Of a stretch of 64,000 nucleotides of DNA, positions 42,790-51,288 are shown in pieces. Under the pieces are notes generated by a model. That model made no database searches. It was not told the DNA's origin and saw nothing but the letters and a program-made list of their open reading frames with translations. Both the position numbers and the translations under genes were made by a program. Position 1 is the stretch's first letter. Each line of letters starts with the position of its first letter. Source of the stretch: Rhizobiaceae bacterium. GTDB taxonomy: Bacteria; Pseudomonadota; Alphaproteobacteria; Rhizobiales; Rhizobiaceae. The stretch lies in NCBI GenBank assembly GCA_017644005.1, contig JAEPMJ010000001.1, positions 558,001-622,000 on the forward strand, in the 5' to 3' direction.

Positions 42790-43806
42790 ATGGCTCGCAC
42801 AGTCGTATACAGAAACTACGGGCCTGCGCGCGACGTGCTCGAGCTTGTCGAACGTCCTTTACCGAAGCCCGACGCCGGAAACGTCCTGGTGCGTGTTATG
42901 GCATCGGGCGTCAACCCTTCAGACGTCAAGAAGCGGGCCGGATGGGGCAATGTCGCTCCGCCTCAACATCCGATCGTGCCACACGCCGATGGCGCGGGAG
43001 TGGTCGAAGCCGCAGGGCCTGATGCCGATCCCATCTGGGTCGGCAAGCGGGTCTGGATATTCAATGCACAGGGCAGCGCAGGATACGGCCTCAAAGGCGG
43101 GCCCGAATCCGGCACAGCGTGTGAATATACGGTTGTTCCGCCGAGCTGCCTTGCGCCGCTACCCGATGAAGCGTCCTTTTCGACCGGCGCTTGTCTTGGT
43201 GTACCGGCGATCACCGCACACTATGCAGTGTTCAGCGACGGCCCGGTCAAAGGCAAGCTGGTTCTGGTACAGGGAGGCGCAGGCGCGGTCGGCGAACTCG
43301 CGATCCAGTTTGCCGCCCGCGCCGGTGCGAAGGTCATCGCTACCGTCAGTTCACCGGCAAAGGCCGAGATCGCGCGCAGAGCGGGTGCGAAGTGGTGCAT
43401 CGACCGCAGGAAGGAAGATGTCACGGCGCAGGTGCTCGCCATAAACAACGAAGGGGTGGACCGCATTATCGAGGTGGATTTCGGGGCCAATGCAGCGCTG
43501 GATGCCGGCATTCTCGCCATCGGCGGCTCGGTTGCCGCCTATTCCTCGCCTTCGAACCGGCACCCACCGATGCCTTATTATGAGCTTCAGATGCGCGCCG
43601 CCATCATTCGGCTTATCTCCAACGTGCGTATCCCGAGACCAGGGATCGACAAGGCAATCGCGACAATCAATGAGGGACTTGTTGACCGCTGGCTTTCGCC
43701 CACGATTGCGCGCGAATATTTGCTCGCCGAGATTGCCTCAGCACACGAAGCGGTAGAAAGCGGCGAAGCTGTCGGGCAGACAGTGGTCAGCGTCCAAACA
43801 TCCTAA
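42790..43806 (+). CDS. Quinone-oxidoreductase-like medium-chain dehydrogenase
   Basis: Zinc-independent MDR-family oxidoreductase of 338 residues resembling NADPH:quinone reductase (QOR). The cofactor site GGAGAVGELAIQFAARAG is clear; structural and catalytic zinc Cys residues of alcohol dehydrogenases are missing. It starts three bases after the gamma-glutamyltransferase stop, so they share a transcript. It may reduce an enone or quinone intermediate of the same pathway; the substrate is unknown. Confidence 0.88.
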   Translation: MARTVVYRNYGPARDVLELVERPLPKPDAGNVLVRVMASGVNPSDVKKRAGWGNVAPPQHPIVPHADGAGVVEAAGPDADPIWVGKRVWIFNAQGSAGYGLKGGPESGTACEYTVVPPSCLAPLPDEASFSTGACLGVPAITAHYAVFSDGPVKGKLVLVQGGAGAVGELAIQFAARAGAKVIATVSSPAKAEIARRAGAKWCIDRRKEDVTAQVLAINNEGVDRIIEVDFGANAALDAGILAIGGSVAAYSSPSNRHPPMPYYELQMRAAIIRLISNVRIPRPGIDKAIATINEGLVDRWLSPTIAREYLLAEIASAHEAVESGEAVGQTVVSVQTS

Positions 43807-44130
43807 CCAGCAAGCACCCCACCTCAGGGGCAAGATGCATTTCGGCATTCGGGTGCAGCATTCGCTTCTCCGCGAGGCGATGTTGCACACAATTCGCTCG
43901 GACAGACCAACAGGTAAAGTCTGTCCCCTTTCGTTACGGCCGGCGACCGGGATCCGACGGCAACAGCAAATGAACCGGGCCATAGACTCGAAAATTCGAT
44001 AGCCGGCATAAGATCAGAGGACCGTCATGCGACGGAGTATACCAAAATGCGCCGGGCTCATGTTGCATTGCCCGGCGCAAGCCTGGACGATGGTGTTCGT
44101 TGCTCACCGAGGGGCGGAGGCAAATCGATC
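43807..44130. other. Intergenic region before the winged-helix regulator
   Basis: These 324 bases follow the catabolic operon. A weak hairpin CCCC...GGGG near 43817-43831 may end the upstream transcript. The rest should contain the promoter of the 44131 gene; no additional gene, repeat or RNA is recognised. The upstream-extended frame from 44047 lacks a Shine-Dalgarno. Confidence 0.4.
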
Positions 44131-45675
44131 ATGCGGTTCGATCAGGATTTTCTGTTTGCGACCGACGAGAACGGGAACCGTTTGCGGTTTACCCGTGCCG
44201 AGCGCTCAGTGTTGCGCATGCTCGTTCCAAACCCCGGCCGGATCATCTCGCGTGACCGCCTTCTCGATGAGATGACCGGAGCAGATCCAGATGTGTCGGA
44301 CCGCAGCGTCGACTTCATCATCAACCGCCTACGGCGCAAACTCGGGGATTCGGCACGCCGGCCGCAATTTATCGCCACCCAGTACGGTGAGGGCTACTTC
44401 TGGATTCCAACCGCTCCGTCGCGCTCGACGGCCAATGCTTTCATCGTCATAGGGCCGCTTCGAGGCATCTCGGAAGAGCCGCATTTGGCCACGGCAGCCA
44501 GGCGCTTTGCCAAACAGCTTCAAATTGGACTGACTCTTCGCACCAGCAAAGACCGGACTGTTGTTGTCGATCCCCTTTGCCCGCCACCGAGCCAGTTCGG
44601 GGCAGAAAAGCCAGCCTACGCGATCGAACTCGATTTTGTAGCCGGCGCCAACGGAGCGCTCGATTGCGCTTTGACACTCAGAGCGTTTCCAACGGCAAGG
44701 GTCCTTCATGTTCGGCGATGCACCATGGCGGATTTTTCGGCTGCGGGTACGCGCTCCGCTTTCGATGAGACGTGCGACCTGATCGTCAAGGCTCTGTGGA
44801 AGACGCTGACGGAGGCGCCGTTACATGCCAGTCCGACCGAGCAGCCACTACCGTTGCGCCTTCATGAAGCTTCCGAGCAACTCGCCGGCAAGCAAAACTG
44901 GGTTGAAGCCGAGAAGCGGCTGCGCGTCCTGCACGCTTCCTCGCCCAATCACCGCACCGCCCTGCTCCTTGCAACCGCCATTCACACGCGCGGTTTGATG
45001 GGAGGGCCCAGACGGCTGGCGCAGGATGACCGGCGCTGCGCCGATCTCGATGAGATCGAAGCGCTAGTTCTCCCAGCGATAGGAGCGATGCAAGACGATC
45101 CTGTGATGGCGCTCGGAATGGCCAAGTTCCTCTATTTCATCGATCGCGGCCACGATCGCCTTGCTGTCGAAATGGCCGAAGCCGCTTTCCGCCAAACCAC
45201 CGCGTTGGGCACCGCCTATGCCGTCTTCGGACAAATATGCATGTGGGAAGGGGAACTGGAGCAGGCGACGGCCCTGTTCCGAGCCGGGCTCGAGCTCGCG
45301 CCCAAGCAGTACTATTTCTCTGTTTATCTGCGAGCGATGCTGTGTCAGGCAGCGATCTCATCCGGTGATGCAGTATCGGCCAGACGTGCCGTCGGCGAGT
45401 ATGCGGAATTGAATCCCTATGCATTCAGCCACACGCGGCTGCTGTTTGTGCCGCCGGACGTTGATCCAATCGAGCCGGGATGGCGGGAATTCCTCGCCGG
45501 ACTTGACCGCGCGGAGGCAGCCGCGACGCTCCGGTACAGCCAATTTTACAGTGCGCGGCTCTTTCGAAATGCCCGTCACGCACGGTCCCTGATGGAAGGT
45601 GCAGAAACCCTGATCGCGGCGCAATTCGGACCCGAACTCGTCAAGTCGGCTTACGCCGAGCAGGCTCCCGGGTAG
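44131..45675 (+). CDS. Orphan CadC/ToxR-like winged-helix regulator, soluble
   Basis: Protein of 514 residues. Residues 1-95 form an OmpR/PhoB-type winged helix (FTRAERSVLRMLVPNPGRII, SVDFIINRLRRKLGD, then QYGEGYFW). The middle (FIVIGPLRGISEEPHLATAA) resembles the TolB/adenylate-cyclase-like sensor part of CadC-type regulators, and the last 250 residues look helical and TPR-like (ALGTAYAVFGQICMWEGELE). No membrane segment is visible, so it is a soluble, one-component relative of ToxR/CadC. A GGAGG lies 12 bases upstream of ATG 44131, which is preferred over 44047. Targets and signal are unknown; no operon partner is apparent. Confidence 0.75.
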   Translation: MRFDQDFLFATDENGNRLRFTRAERSVLRMLVPNPGRIISRDRLLDEMTGADPDVSDRSVDFIINRLRRKLGDSARRPQFIATQYGEGYFWIPTAPSRSTANAFIVIGPLRGISEEPHLATAARRFAKQLQIGLTLRTSKDRTVVVDPLCPPPSQFGAEKPAYAIELDFVAGANGALDCALTLRAFPTARVLHVRRCTMADFSAAGTRSAFDETCDLIVKALWKTLTEAPLHASPTEQPLPLRLHEASEQLAGKQNWVEAEKRLRVLHASSPNHRTALLLATAIHTRGLMGGPRRLAQDDRRCADLDEIEALVLPAIGAMQDDPVMALGMAKFLYFIDRGHDRLAVEMAEAAFRQTTALGTAYAVFGQICMWEGELEQATALFRAGLELAPKQYYFSVYLRAMLCQAAISSGDAVSARRAVGEYAELNPYAFSHTRLLFVPPDVDPIEPGWREFLAGLDRAEAAATLRYSQFYSARLFRNARHARSLMEGAETLIAAQFGPELVKSAYAEQAPG

Positions 45676-46231
45676 TCGGACAACAACCGCCGGCGAGGTG
45701 ACGTTTGCCAATCGATGGCGAACCGTCGTCGTGTCAACAACAGCGTCGTCCGTGCTGCCCTTCTAACAATCTGCAAAGAATCGGTTGCCACCCTCGCTTC
45801 GAGCCAGAAGCCGCCGGATTGCGGGATCGATCCTGCGGAAGCAAGAAGGGGAGTGGCCTGTGTCCGACCGGCATCTGCATTCTGACCCGGAACATCCGCG
45901 CAAACTCGCGTCGCGCGATCCGATTGAAATCCAGCTTTACCTGCGTGATTTGCGATACGCATACATCAAAGCAAATGCGAGGAAGCTCCTGCTCTTCGCT
46001 TCGCGGTTCGTCAGACAACAGTTCAAGCCCTCTTCGCAGAACGCGGCAGGCGAGCGCGCTCCGCTAACTACCGCTGCCAGGGCTCTGATCGCCAACCTTA
46101 CCGCGATGCGTTGACAGCGCGATCCGTCGCCGGCCCTCCGGCACGCTTGCGCCCGGCTCAAATAGCGTCCTCGATGCCGGCCGCCATTCTTGTCAGGCGC
46201 TCAATTGTGGCCAATGAGGGCGGCGTCGCAA
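45676..46231. other. 556-base interval with one possible small gene
   Basis: This region separates the regulator gene from the convergent iron alcohol dehydrogenase gene. Apart from the possible small CDS at 45860-46114 I see no conserved protein, RNA or repeat. Its other open frames have no ribosome-binding site. Confidence 0.4.
45860..46114 (+). CDS. Possible small basic hypothetical protein
   Basis: An 84-residue frame starting at GTG 45860 with GGGGAG seven bases upstream. It is rich in Arg and Lys (IEIQLYLRDLRYAYIKANAR) and probably helical in its centre. No family is recognised. It could be a real small gene in an otherwise empty interval, or a chance frame; the support is only the ribosome-binding site and the amphipathic stretch. 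Confidence 0.3.
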   Translation: MSDRHLHSDPEHPRKLASRDPIEIQLYLRDLRYAYIKANARKLLLFASRFVRQQFKPSSQNAAGERAPLTTAARALIANLTAMR

Positions 46232-47377
46232 TCAGATGCAGGCTTCGAACAGAGCTTTTACATTGTCGCGGGTCAATTCGACCGGATTGCCGCCGCAACT
46301 CGGATCTTCAAGAGCCATCGCGGTCAGTTCGTCAATGCGGTCGGTGCCGACGCCGAGTTCGCCAAGCCTGCGGGGAATCGCGAAGCTGTCGTTGAACTCC
46401 TGTACGAATGCACGGAAGCCCTCGAAGCCGCCTTCGATGCCGAGATAGGCAGCGGCGTGGCCGAAGCGCTCGGCAATTACCGGCGCATTCAGGTCGAGCA
46501 CGGCCGGCATGCAGACCGCGTTGGTGGTACCGTGATGGGTGCCATAGACCGCACCGACAGGGTGCGAGAGCGCATGGATGGCACCAAGCCCCTTCTGGAA
46601 TGCGGTGGCGCCCATTGCCGCGGCGCTCATCATCTGCGCACGCGCCTCGAGGTCCGCGCCATCCGCATAGGCGCGCGGCAGATACTCCTTCACCAGCCGC
46701 ATGCCTTCCAGCGCGATGCCCTGGCTCATGGGATGGTAGTGCGGGCTGGAATAGGCCTCCACGCAGTGCGCGAATGCATCAAGCCCGGTGCCGGCGGTGA
46801 GGAATTTCGGCATGCCGACGGTAAGCTCGGGATCGCAGATCACCACCGCGGGAAGCATCCTGGGATGGAAGATGATTTTCTTGGTGTGGGTTTCGGAATT
46901 GGTGATGACGGAGGCGCGGCCGACTTCGGAGCCCGTGCCGGCGGTGGTGGGCACGGCCACTATAGGCGCGATTGCATCGGCATCGGCACGTGTCCACCAG
47001 TCGCCGATATCCTCGAAATCCCAGAGCGGACGCGTCTGCCCGGCCATGAAGGCGATCACCTTGGCCAGGTCGAGGCCGGAGCCGCCGCCAAACGCGATGA
47101 CGCCGTCGTAGCCGCCATCTCGATAGGCACGCACGCCAGCCTCGGCGTTCCTGTCGGTCGGGTTGGGATCGACGTCGTGGAAAAAGCCGCGCCCAAGTCC
47201 CGCGGCTTCAACAAGATCGAGCGTGCGTGTGGTGATGTCCATGCCGGCCAGGCCACGGTCGGTGACCAGAAGCGGCCTTGCGATGCCGGCCGCCTTGCAG
47301 GCCTCGGCGATTTCGGTGATGCGGCCCGCGCCGAAGCGAATTGCGGTGGGGTAAGACCAATTGCCTCGCAGAGACAT
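46232..47377 (-). CDS. Iron-containing alcohol dehydrogenase
   Basis: Group III (Fe-type) alcohol dehydrogenase of 381 residues. NAD site GGGSGLDLAKVIAF and the TTAGTGSEVGRASVI segment are followed by the metal ligands in DAFAHCVEAYSS and HALSHPVGAVYGTHHGTTNAV (Asp/His/His/His). It oxidises an alcohol to an aldehyde, which the aldehyde dehydrogenase gene just upstream (one-base gap) could take further. The two are the last genes of an operon beginning with an N-formylglutamate-amidohydrolase-like gene and a TRAP transporter. Confidence 0.93.
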   Translation of the reverse strand: MSLRGNWSYPTAIRFGAGRITEIAEACKAAGIARPLLVTDRGLAGMDITTRTLDLVEAAGLGRGFFHDVDPNPTDRNAEAGVRAYRDGGYDGVIAFGGGSGLDLAKVIAFMAGQTRPLWDFEDIGDWWTRADADAIAPIVAVPTTAGTGSEVGRASVITNSETHTKKIIFHPRMLPAVVICDPELTVGMPKFLTAGTGLDAFAHCVEAYSSPHYHPMSQGIALEGMRLVKEYLPRAYADGADLEARAQMMSAAAMGATAFQKGLGAIHALSHPVGAVYGTHHGTTNAVCMPAVLDLNAPVIAERFGHAAAYLGIEGGFEGFRAFVQEFNDSFAIPRRLGELGVGTDRIDELTAMALEDPSCGGNPVELTRDNVKALFEACI

Positions 47378-47378
47378 T

Positions 47379-48758
47379 CTATTGTGCTTTCTTCAGGTGG
47401 TATGATTTGGGGCGTGTCAGGTTCTGGTAGCCGATCACGGACAGTCCGCCGCCACGGCCGGTATCCTTGCATCCGGTCCAGCACAGCGCCGGATCGAGAT
47501 AATCGGCGCGGTTCATGAAGACGGTGCCGGTCTCGATCCGGTCACCAATGCGCGCCGCACGCTCGACATCGCGGGTCCACAGCGATGCGGTGAGGCCGTA
47601 ATCGCAGTCATTCATCAGAGCCACGGCTTCATCGTCGTCCCTGACCTTCATGATGCCGACCACCGGGCCGAAGCTCTCCTCGCGCATCACCCGCATGGAG
47701 TGATCGACGCCGGTGAGTATCTGCGGCGTGAGATAGGCTGCGCCGTCGTCCTCCGCGAACGTTTCGATATGGGCCCTGGCTCCGGCTTCCAGTGCCTCCG
47801 CGATCTGCGCCCTCACCTCGCGCGCGAAACGCACATTGGCCATAGGACCAATGGTCGTCGCCTCGTCGAGCGGGTTGCCGAGCTTGTAGGCGCTGGCGAT
47901 CGCAACCGCCTTTTCCACGAATGCGTCGAAATGCTGCTCGGCGACATAGATGCGCTCGATGCCACAGCAGCACTGGCCGGAATTATACATCGCTGCATCG
48001 ACCAATGTGGCCGCTGCCGCGTCCAGGTCGGCATCGTCCATCACATAGCCCGGGTCCTTGCCGCCGAGTTCGGTGGCAACGGCTGTGAATGTGCCGGCCG
48101 CAGCCCGCTCCATCGCCTTGCCACCGCCTACGGAGCCGGTGAAGTTGACGAAGTCGAAGGCGCGCGAGGCAATCAGGCCGGACGTCGTGTCGTGGTCGAG
48201 GAAGACGTTCATGAGCACGTCTTCCGGCACACCGGCCGAATGGAATGCCCGCGCCATGCGCTCGCCGACCAGCAGTGTCTGCGTGGCGTGCTTCAACACC
48301 ACCACATTGCCGGCTATCAGCGCCGGCGCAATCGTGTTGATCGCGGTCATGTAGGGGTAGTTCCAGGGCGCCACGACCAACACCACGCCGTGGGGTACAC
48401 GCCTGATGTAGCGGCGGAACTGCGCGTCGTCGGCAACCTTGATATCCGCAAGCGCTTCTTCTGCGATCGAAGCCATGTAGGAAGCGCGCTCGGTAAAGCC
48501 GCCGAACTCGCCGCCATAACGCACCGGCCGGCCCATCATGTGCGCAAGCTCGGGCACGATCTCGTCATTCATGGCGCCGACGGCTGCGACACCCGCCAGC
48601 ACCAGCTCGATGCGCTCGCGCATCGGGCGCGCGGCCCAGGCGGCCTGTGCGGCGCGCACGCGGGCAATGGCGTCGGCAGCCTCGTTTTTCCCCATCACGG
48701 AGCGTTCGGCAAACACCGATCCGTCGATCGGCGAAATACATTTCAGGGTCTCAGTCAT
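47379..48758 (-). CDS. NAD(P)-dependent aldehyde dehydrogenase
   Basis: ALDH-superfamily enzyme of 459 residues converting an aldehyde to an acid. The catalytic Cys lies in YNSGQCCCGIERIYV and the catalytic Glu in TELGGKDPGYV. VLVVAPWNYPYMTAIN and FTGSVGGGKAMER are the usual cofactor and substrate-tunnel segments. It lies between the gamma-glutamyl ligase gene (12 bases upstream) and the iron alcohol dehydrogenase gene. This order fits stepwise oxidation of a hydroxylated, gamma-glutamylated amine. Confidence 0.94.
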   Translation of the reverse strand: MTETLKCISPIDGSVFAERSVMGKNEAADAIARVRAAQAAWAARPMRERIELVLAGVAAVGAMNDEIVPELAHMMGRPVRYGGEFGGFTERASYMASIAEEALADIKVADDAQFRRYIRRVPHGVVLVVAPWNYPYMTAINTIAPALIAGNVVVLKHATQTLLVGERMARAFHSAGVPEDVLMNVFLDHDTTSGLIASRAFDFVNFTGSVGGGKAMERAAAGTFTAVATELGGKDPGYVMDDADLDAAAATLVDAAMYNSGQCCCGIERIYVAEQHFDAFVEKAVAIASAYKLGNPLDEATTIGPMANVRFAREVRAQIAEALEAGARAHIETFAEDDGAAYLTPQILTGVDHSMRVMREESFGPVVGIMKVRDDDEAVALMNDCDYGLTASLWTRDVERAARIGDRIETGTVFMNRADYLDPALCWTGCKDTGRGGGLSVIGYQNLTRPKSYHLKKAQ

Positions 48759-48770
48759 GATGTTTCCGGT

Positions 48771-50135
48771 TCAGGCCTTCTCGAAGCCGCGTGCTATTTC
48801 ATAGTCGGTGACGACACGGTCGAAGTCTTCTAGCTCGACCTCGGCCGCTCGCACATAGTGATCGACGACGCCGCTGCCAAAGGCATCGCGCAGCATTTTC
48901 GAGCGCTTCAGCGTAAGGGTGGCATCGCGCAGGGTTCTGGGTATCTGCTTCGCCTTCGCCGCCTTGTAGGCATCGCCCTTGAGCGGCGGCTGCAGCTCCA
49001 GTTTCTCTTCTATTCCTGCAATGCCCGCAGCCAGAAGTGCCGCCATCGCCAGATAAGGATTGAGGTCGGAGCCGCCGATGCGGCATTCCGCGCGCACCGC
49101 CTTGGTGCCTTCGCCGCACAGCCGGAAGCCCGCAGTGCGGTTGTCGATCGACCAGACGATGCCGGTCGGTGCGAAGGTGCCTTTCTGGAAGCGCTTGTAG
49201 CTGTTCACATAAGGCGCCAGGAAGCAGGTCACGTCAGGTGCATATTTAATCATGCCGGCCAGATACTGGCGCATCAGCTCCGACATGCCGTAGTCGCCCT
49301 TCGGATCGTAGAAAGCCGGTTTGCCGCCTTTCCAGAGCGACTGATGGACATGCGAGGACGAGCCTACGCGGTTGTGATGCCATTTCGGCAGGAAGGTCGC
49401 CGAATGGCCGTTCTGCCATGCGATCTCCTTGACCGCGTGTTTGGCAATCGTGTGGTGGTCCGCCGTTGCTAATGGTCCGTCATATCGGATGTTGAGCTCC
49501 TCCTGCCCCGCCTCCGCTTCGCCTTTCGAATTTTCCACCGGAATGCCCGCCGCCCGCAGATGGTTACGGATCGGACGCATGACATGCTCTTCCTTGGTGG
49601 TCTGGAAGATGTGGTAGTCCTCGTTGTAGCCGCTGATCGGTTTCAGATCGCGGTAGCCCTCGCGGCGCAGCTCGTCATAACCCTTCTCAAACAGGAAGAA
49701 CTCGAGCTCCGTCGCCATCGCCGCCTCGAAGCCCATGGCTTCGAGCCGCGCGATCTGCGCCTTCAGTATCTGGCGCGGCGAATGCGGCACCGGCTCATGC
49801 GTGTGATGGTCGAGCACGTCGCACAGTACCATCACCGTGCCTTCCAGCCACGGCACGGGGCGCAACGTCTCAAGATCGGGCTTCAGAACGTAGTCGCCAT
49901 AACCCTGGCGCCAGCTCGTCGCGGCATAACCATCCGGCGTCGCCATTTCGAGGTCGGTCGCCAGCAGGTAGTTGCAGCAATGCGTTTCTTCCCAGGCGCT
50001 TTCGACGAAATGCTCGGCCACGAAACGCTTGCCCATCAAGCGGCCCTGCATGTCGACCATACATGCGAGAACCGTATCCACGCTGCCGTCGGCGACGCGT
50101 TTCTTCAGCTCGTCGAAACCAAGCACTGCAGTCAT
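48771..50135 (-). CDS. Glutamine-synthetase-like gamma-glutamyl ligase
   Basis: Protein of 454 residues of the glutamine synthetase superfamily, in the PuuA/GlnA-type III-like group that joins glutamate to an amine with ATP. Metal and ATP-site motifs are MATELEFFLFEKG, GEAEAGQEELNIRYDG, HHNRVGSSSHVHQSLW and RAECRIGGSDLNPYLA. True nitrogen-assimilating GlnA features such as the adenylylation loop are not apparent. Sitting with an ALDH and an alcohol dehydrogenase, it probably gamma-glutamylates an amine or amino alcohol to protect it during oxidation. A strong hairpin separates it from the TRAP binding-protein gene. Confidence 0.9.
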   Translation of the reverse strand: MTAVLGFDELKKRVADGSVDTVLACMVDMQGRLMGKRFVAEHFVESAWEETHCCNYLLATDLEMATPDGYAATSWRQGYGDYVLKPDLETLRPVPWLEGTVMVLCDVLDHHTHEPVPHSPRQILKAQIARLEAMGFEAAMATELEFFLFEKGYDELRREGYRDLKPISGYNEDYHIFQTTKEEHVMRPIRNHLRAAGIPVENSKGEAEAGQEELNIRYDGPLATADHHTIAKHAVKEIAWQNGHSATFLPKWHHNRVGSSSHVHQSLWKGGKPAFYDPKGDYGMSELMRQYLAGMIKYAPDVTCFLAPYVNSYKRFQKGTFAPTGIVWSIDNRTAGFRLCGEGTKAVRAECRIGGSDLNPYLAMAALLAAGIAGIEEKLELQPPLKGDAYKAAKAKQIPRTLRDATLTLKRSKMLRDAFGSGVVDHYVRAAEVELEDFDRVVTDYEIARGFEKA

Positions 50136-50165
50136 TAAGCTGGCCTTTCTGCCCCTAGCGGTTCA

Positions 50166-50188
50166 GCCGGGCGCCAAATGCGCCCGGC
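50166..50188 (-). promoter_or_regulatory. Intercistronic hairpin after dctP
   Basis: Perfect 9-bp stem GCCGGGCGC/GCGCCCGGC with a five-base loop, between the TRAP binding-protein stop and the ligase start on the minus strand. No T tract follows in the reading direction. As at 39113-39145, it probably protects the binding-protein mRNA or lowers expression of distal genes. Confidence 0.65.
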
Positions 50189-50207
50189 CAGGTTTTTGAA
50201 GCCGACA

Positions 50208-51242
50208 TCAGCTGTAGCGGTAGGGCCGCCCGGCCTTCTGCATGTCGGAATTGTACTTGCGGAAGATCTCGACGATCTTGGCCTTGGTTTCGGACTCGGC
50301 CGCAATCTCGTCCCAGAACTTGACCGCGGCGTCCTCCACCTGTGCCCATTCGGCATCCGGGATCGAGGTGAGCTGCATCTTGGTGCCGTTGACGCGCAGA
50401 TCGGCCTCGCCGCCCCAGTACCACCACTGGCGGTAGTAGTGGCTCTGCTCCATGCAGACCATCAACAACGCCTGCAGGTCTTCCGGCAGTTCGTTCCAGC
50501 GCTCCATATTGGCGAAGAAGTGGCCGATCCAGGCGCCGGAGATGTTGTTGGTCAGGAAGTAGTTGGTCACGTCTGCCCAGCCCACCGTGTAGTCCTCGGT
50601 GATGCCGGACCAGGCGATGCCGTCGAGCTCGCCGGTCTGGACGGCGACCTCGATGTCTTCCCAGGGCAGCGTTACCGGCACAACGCCGAACTGCGACAGG
50701 AAGCGGCCGGCGGTCGGGAATGTGAAGACACGCTTGCCCTGAAGGTCAGCCAGCGAGTTGATCGGGTCCTTGGTGGCGAAGTGGCAGGGATCCCACGAAC
50801 CGGCGGAGATGTGCTTGACGCCCACCTTCGCATATTCCTCTTCCCAGATTTCCTTCAGGCCGTACTGGTTGAACAGCACCGGCACGTCGAGCGAATAACG
50901 CGACCCGAAGGGGAAGTAGCCGCCGAACACCGTCACCTCGGTCGGCGAGGCCATGGAATCGTCGTCGGACTGCACCGCGTCGATCGTGCCGCGCTGCATG
51001 GCCTGGAAGAGCTCGCCGGTCGGCACCAGCTGGTCGGCAAAGAACAGCTCGATCTGCATGCGGTCGCCGGCGATCTTGTTGAAGGTGTTGATGGCCGGAA
51101 CCACGACATGTTCTGCAAGTGCGGCACCTGCATAGGTCTGCATGCGCCATTTGATCGTGGACTGCGCGATTGCCGGTGCGGCCAGAGCGGTGGCGGGCGC
51201 TGCGAGCGCTGCGCCCTTGATGAATGTGCGTCTTGTGGTCAT
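50208..51242 (-). CDS. dctP: TRAP transporter solute-binding protein
   Basis: DctP-type periplasmic binding protein of 344 residues. The N terminus has a Tat-like signal (TTRRTFIKGAALAAPATALA, then AAPAIAQ), and the mature protein starts IKWRMQTYAG, typical of TRAP proteins that bind a 2-oxo acid or other carboxylate (often as calcium complex). ATG 51242 is chosen because of the signal peptide and the AGAGGAG Shine-Dalgarno. It follows the large permease gene, the normal operon order here being small permease, large permease, binding protein. The ligand is unknown but should be the pathway substrate or a related acid. Confidence 0.93.
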   Translation of the reverse strand: MTTRRTFIKGAALAAPATALAAPAIAQSTIKWRMQTYAGAALAEHVVVPAINTFNKIAGDRMQIELFFADQLVPTGELFQAMQRGTIDAVQSDDDSMASPTEVTVFGGYFPFGSRYSLDVPVLFNQYGLKEIWEEEYAKVGVKHISAGSWDPCHFATKDPINSLADLQGKRVFTFPTAGRFLSQFGVVPVTLPWEDIEVAVQTGELDGIAWSGITEDYTVGWADVTNYFLTNNISGAWIGHFFANMERWNELPEDLQALLMVCMEQSHYYRQWWYWGGEADLRVNGTKMQLTSIPDAEWAQVEDAAVKFWDEIAAESETKAKIVEIFRKYNSDMQKAGRPYRYS

Positions 51243-51288
51243 CGGTGTTCTCCTCTTTGCTTGAGCGTGTTGCGCTTCTTGTCGTCGC

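Noticed and set aside
46190-48833. Long plus-strand frames opposite the iron alcohol dehydrogenase and aldehyde dehydrogenase genes
   Set aside because: Antisense to two enzymes with complete catalytic motifs; no independent start signals.
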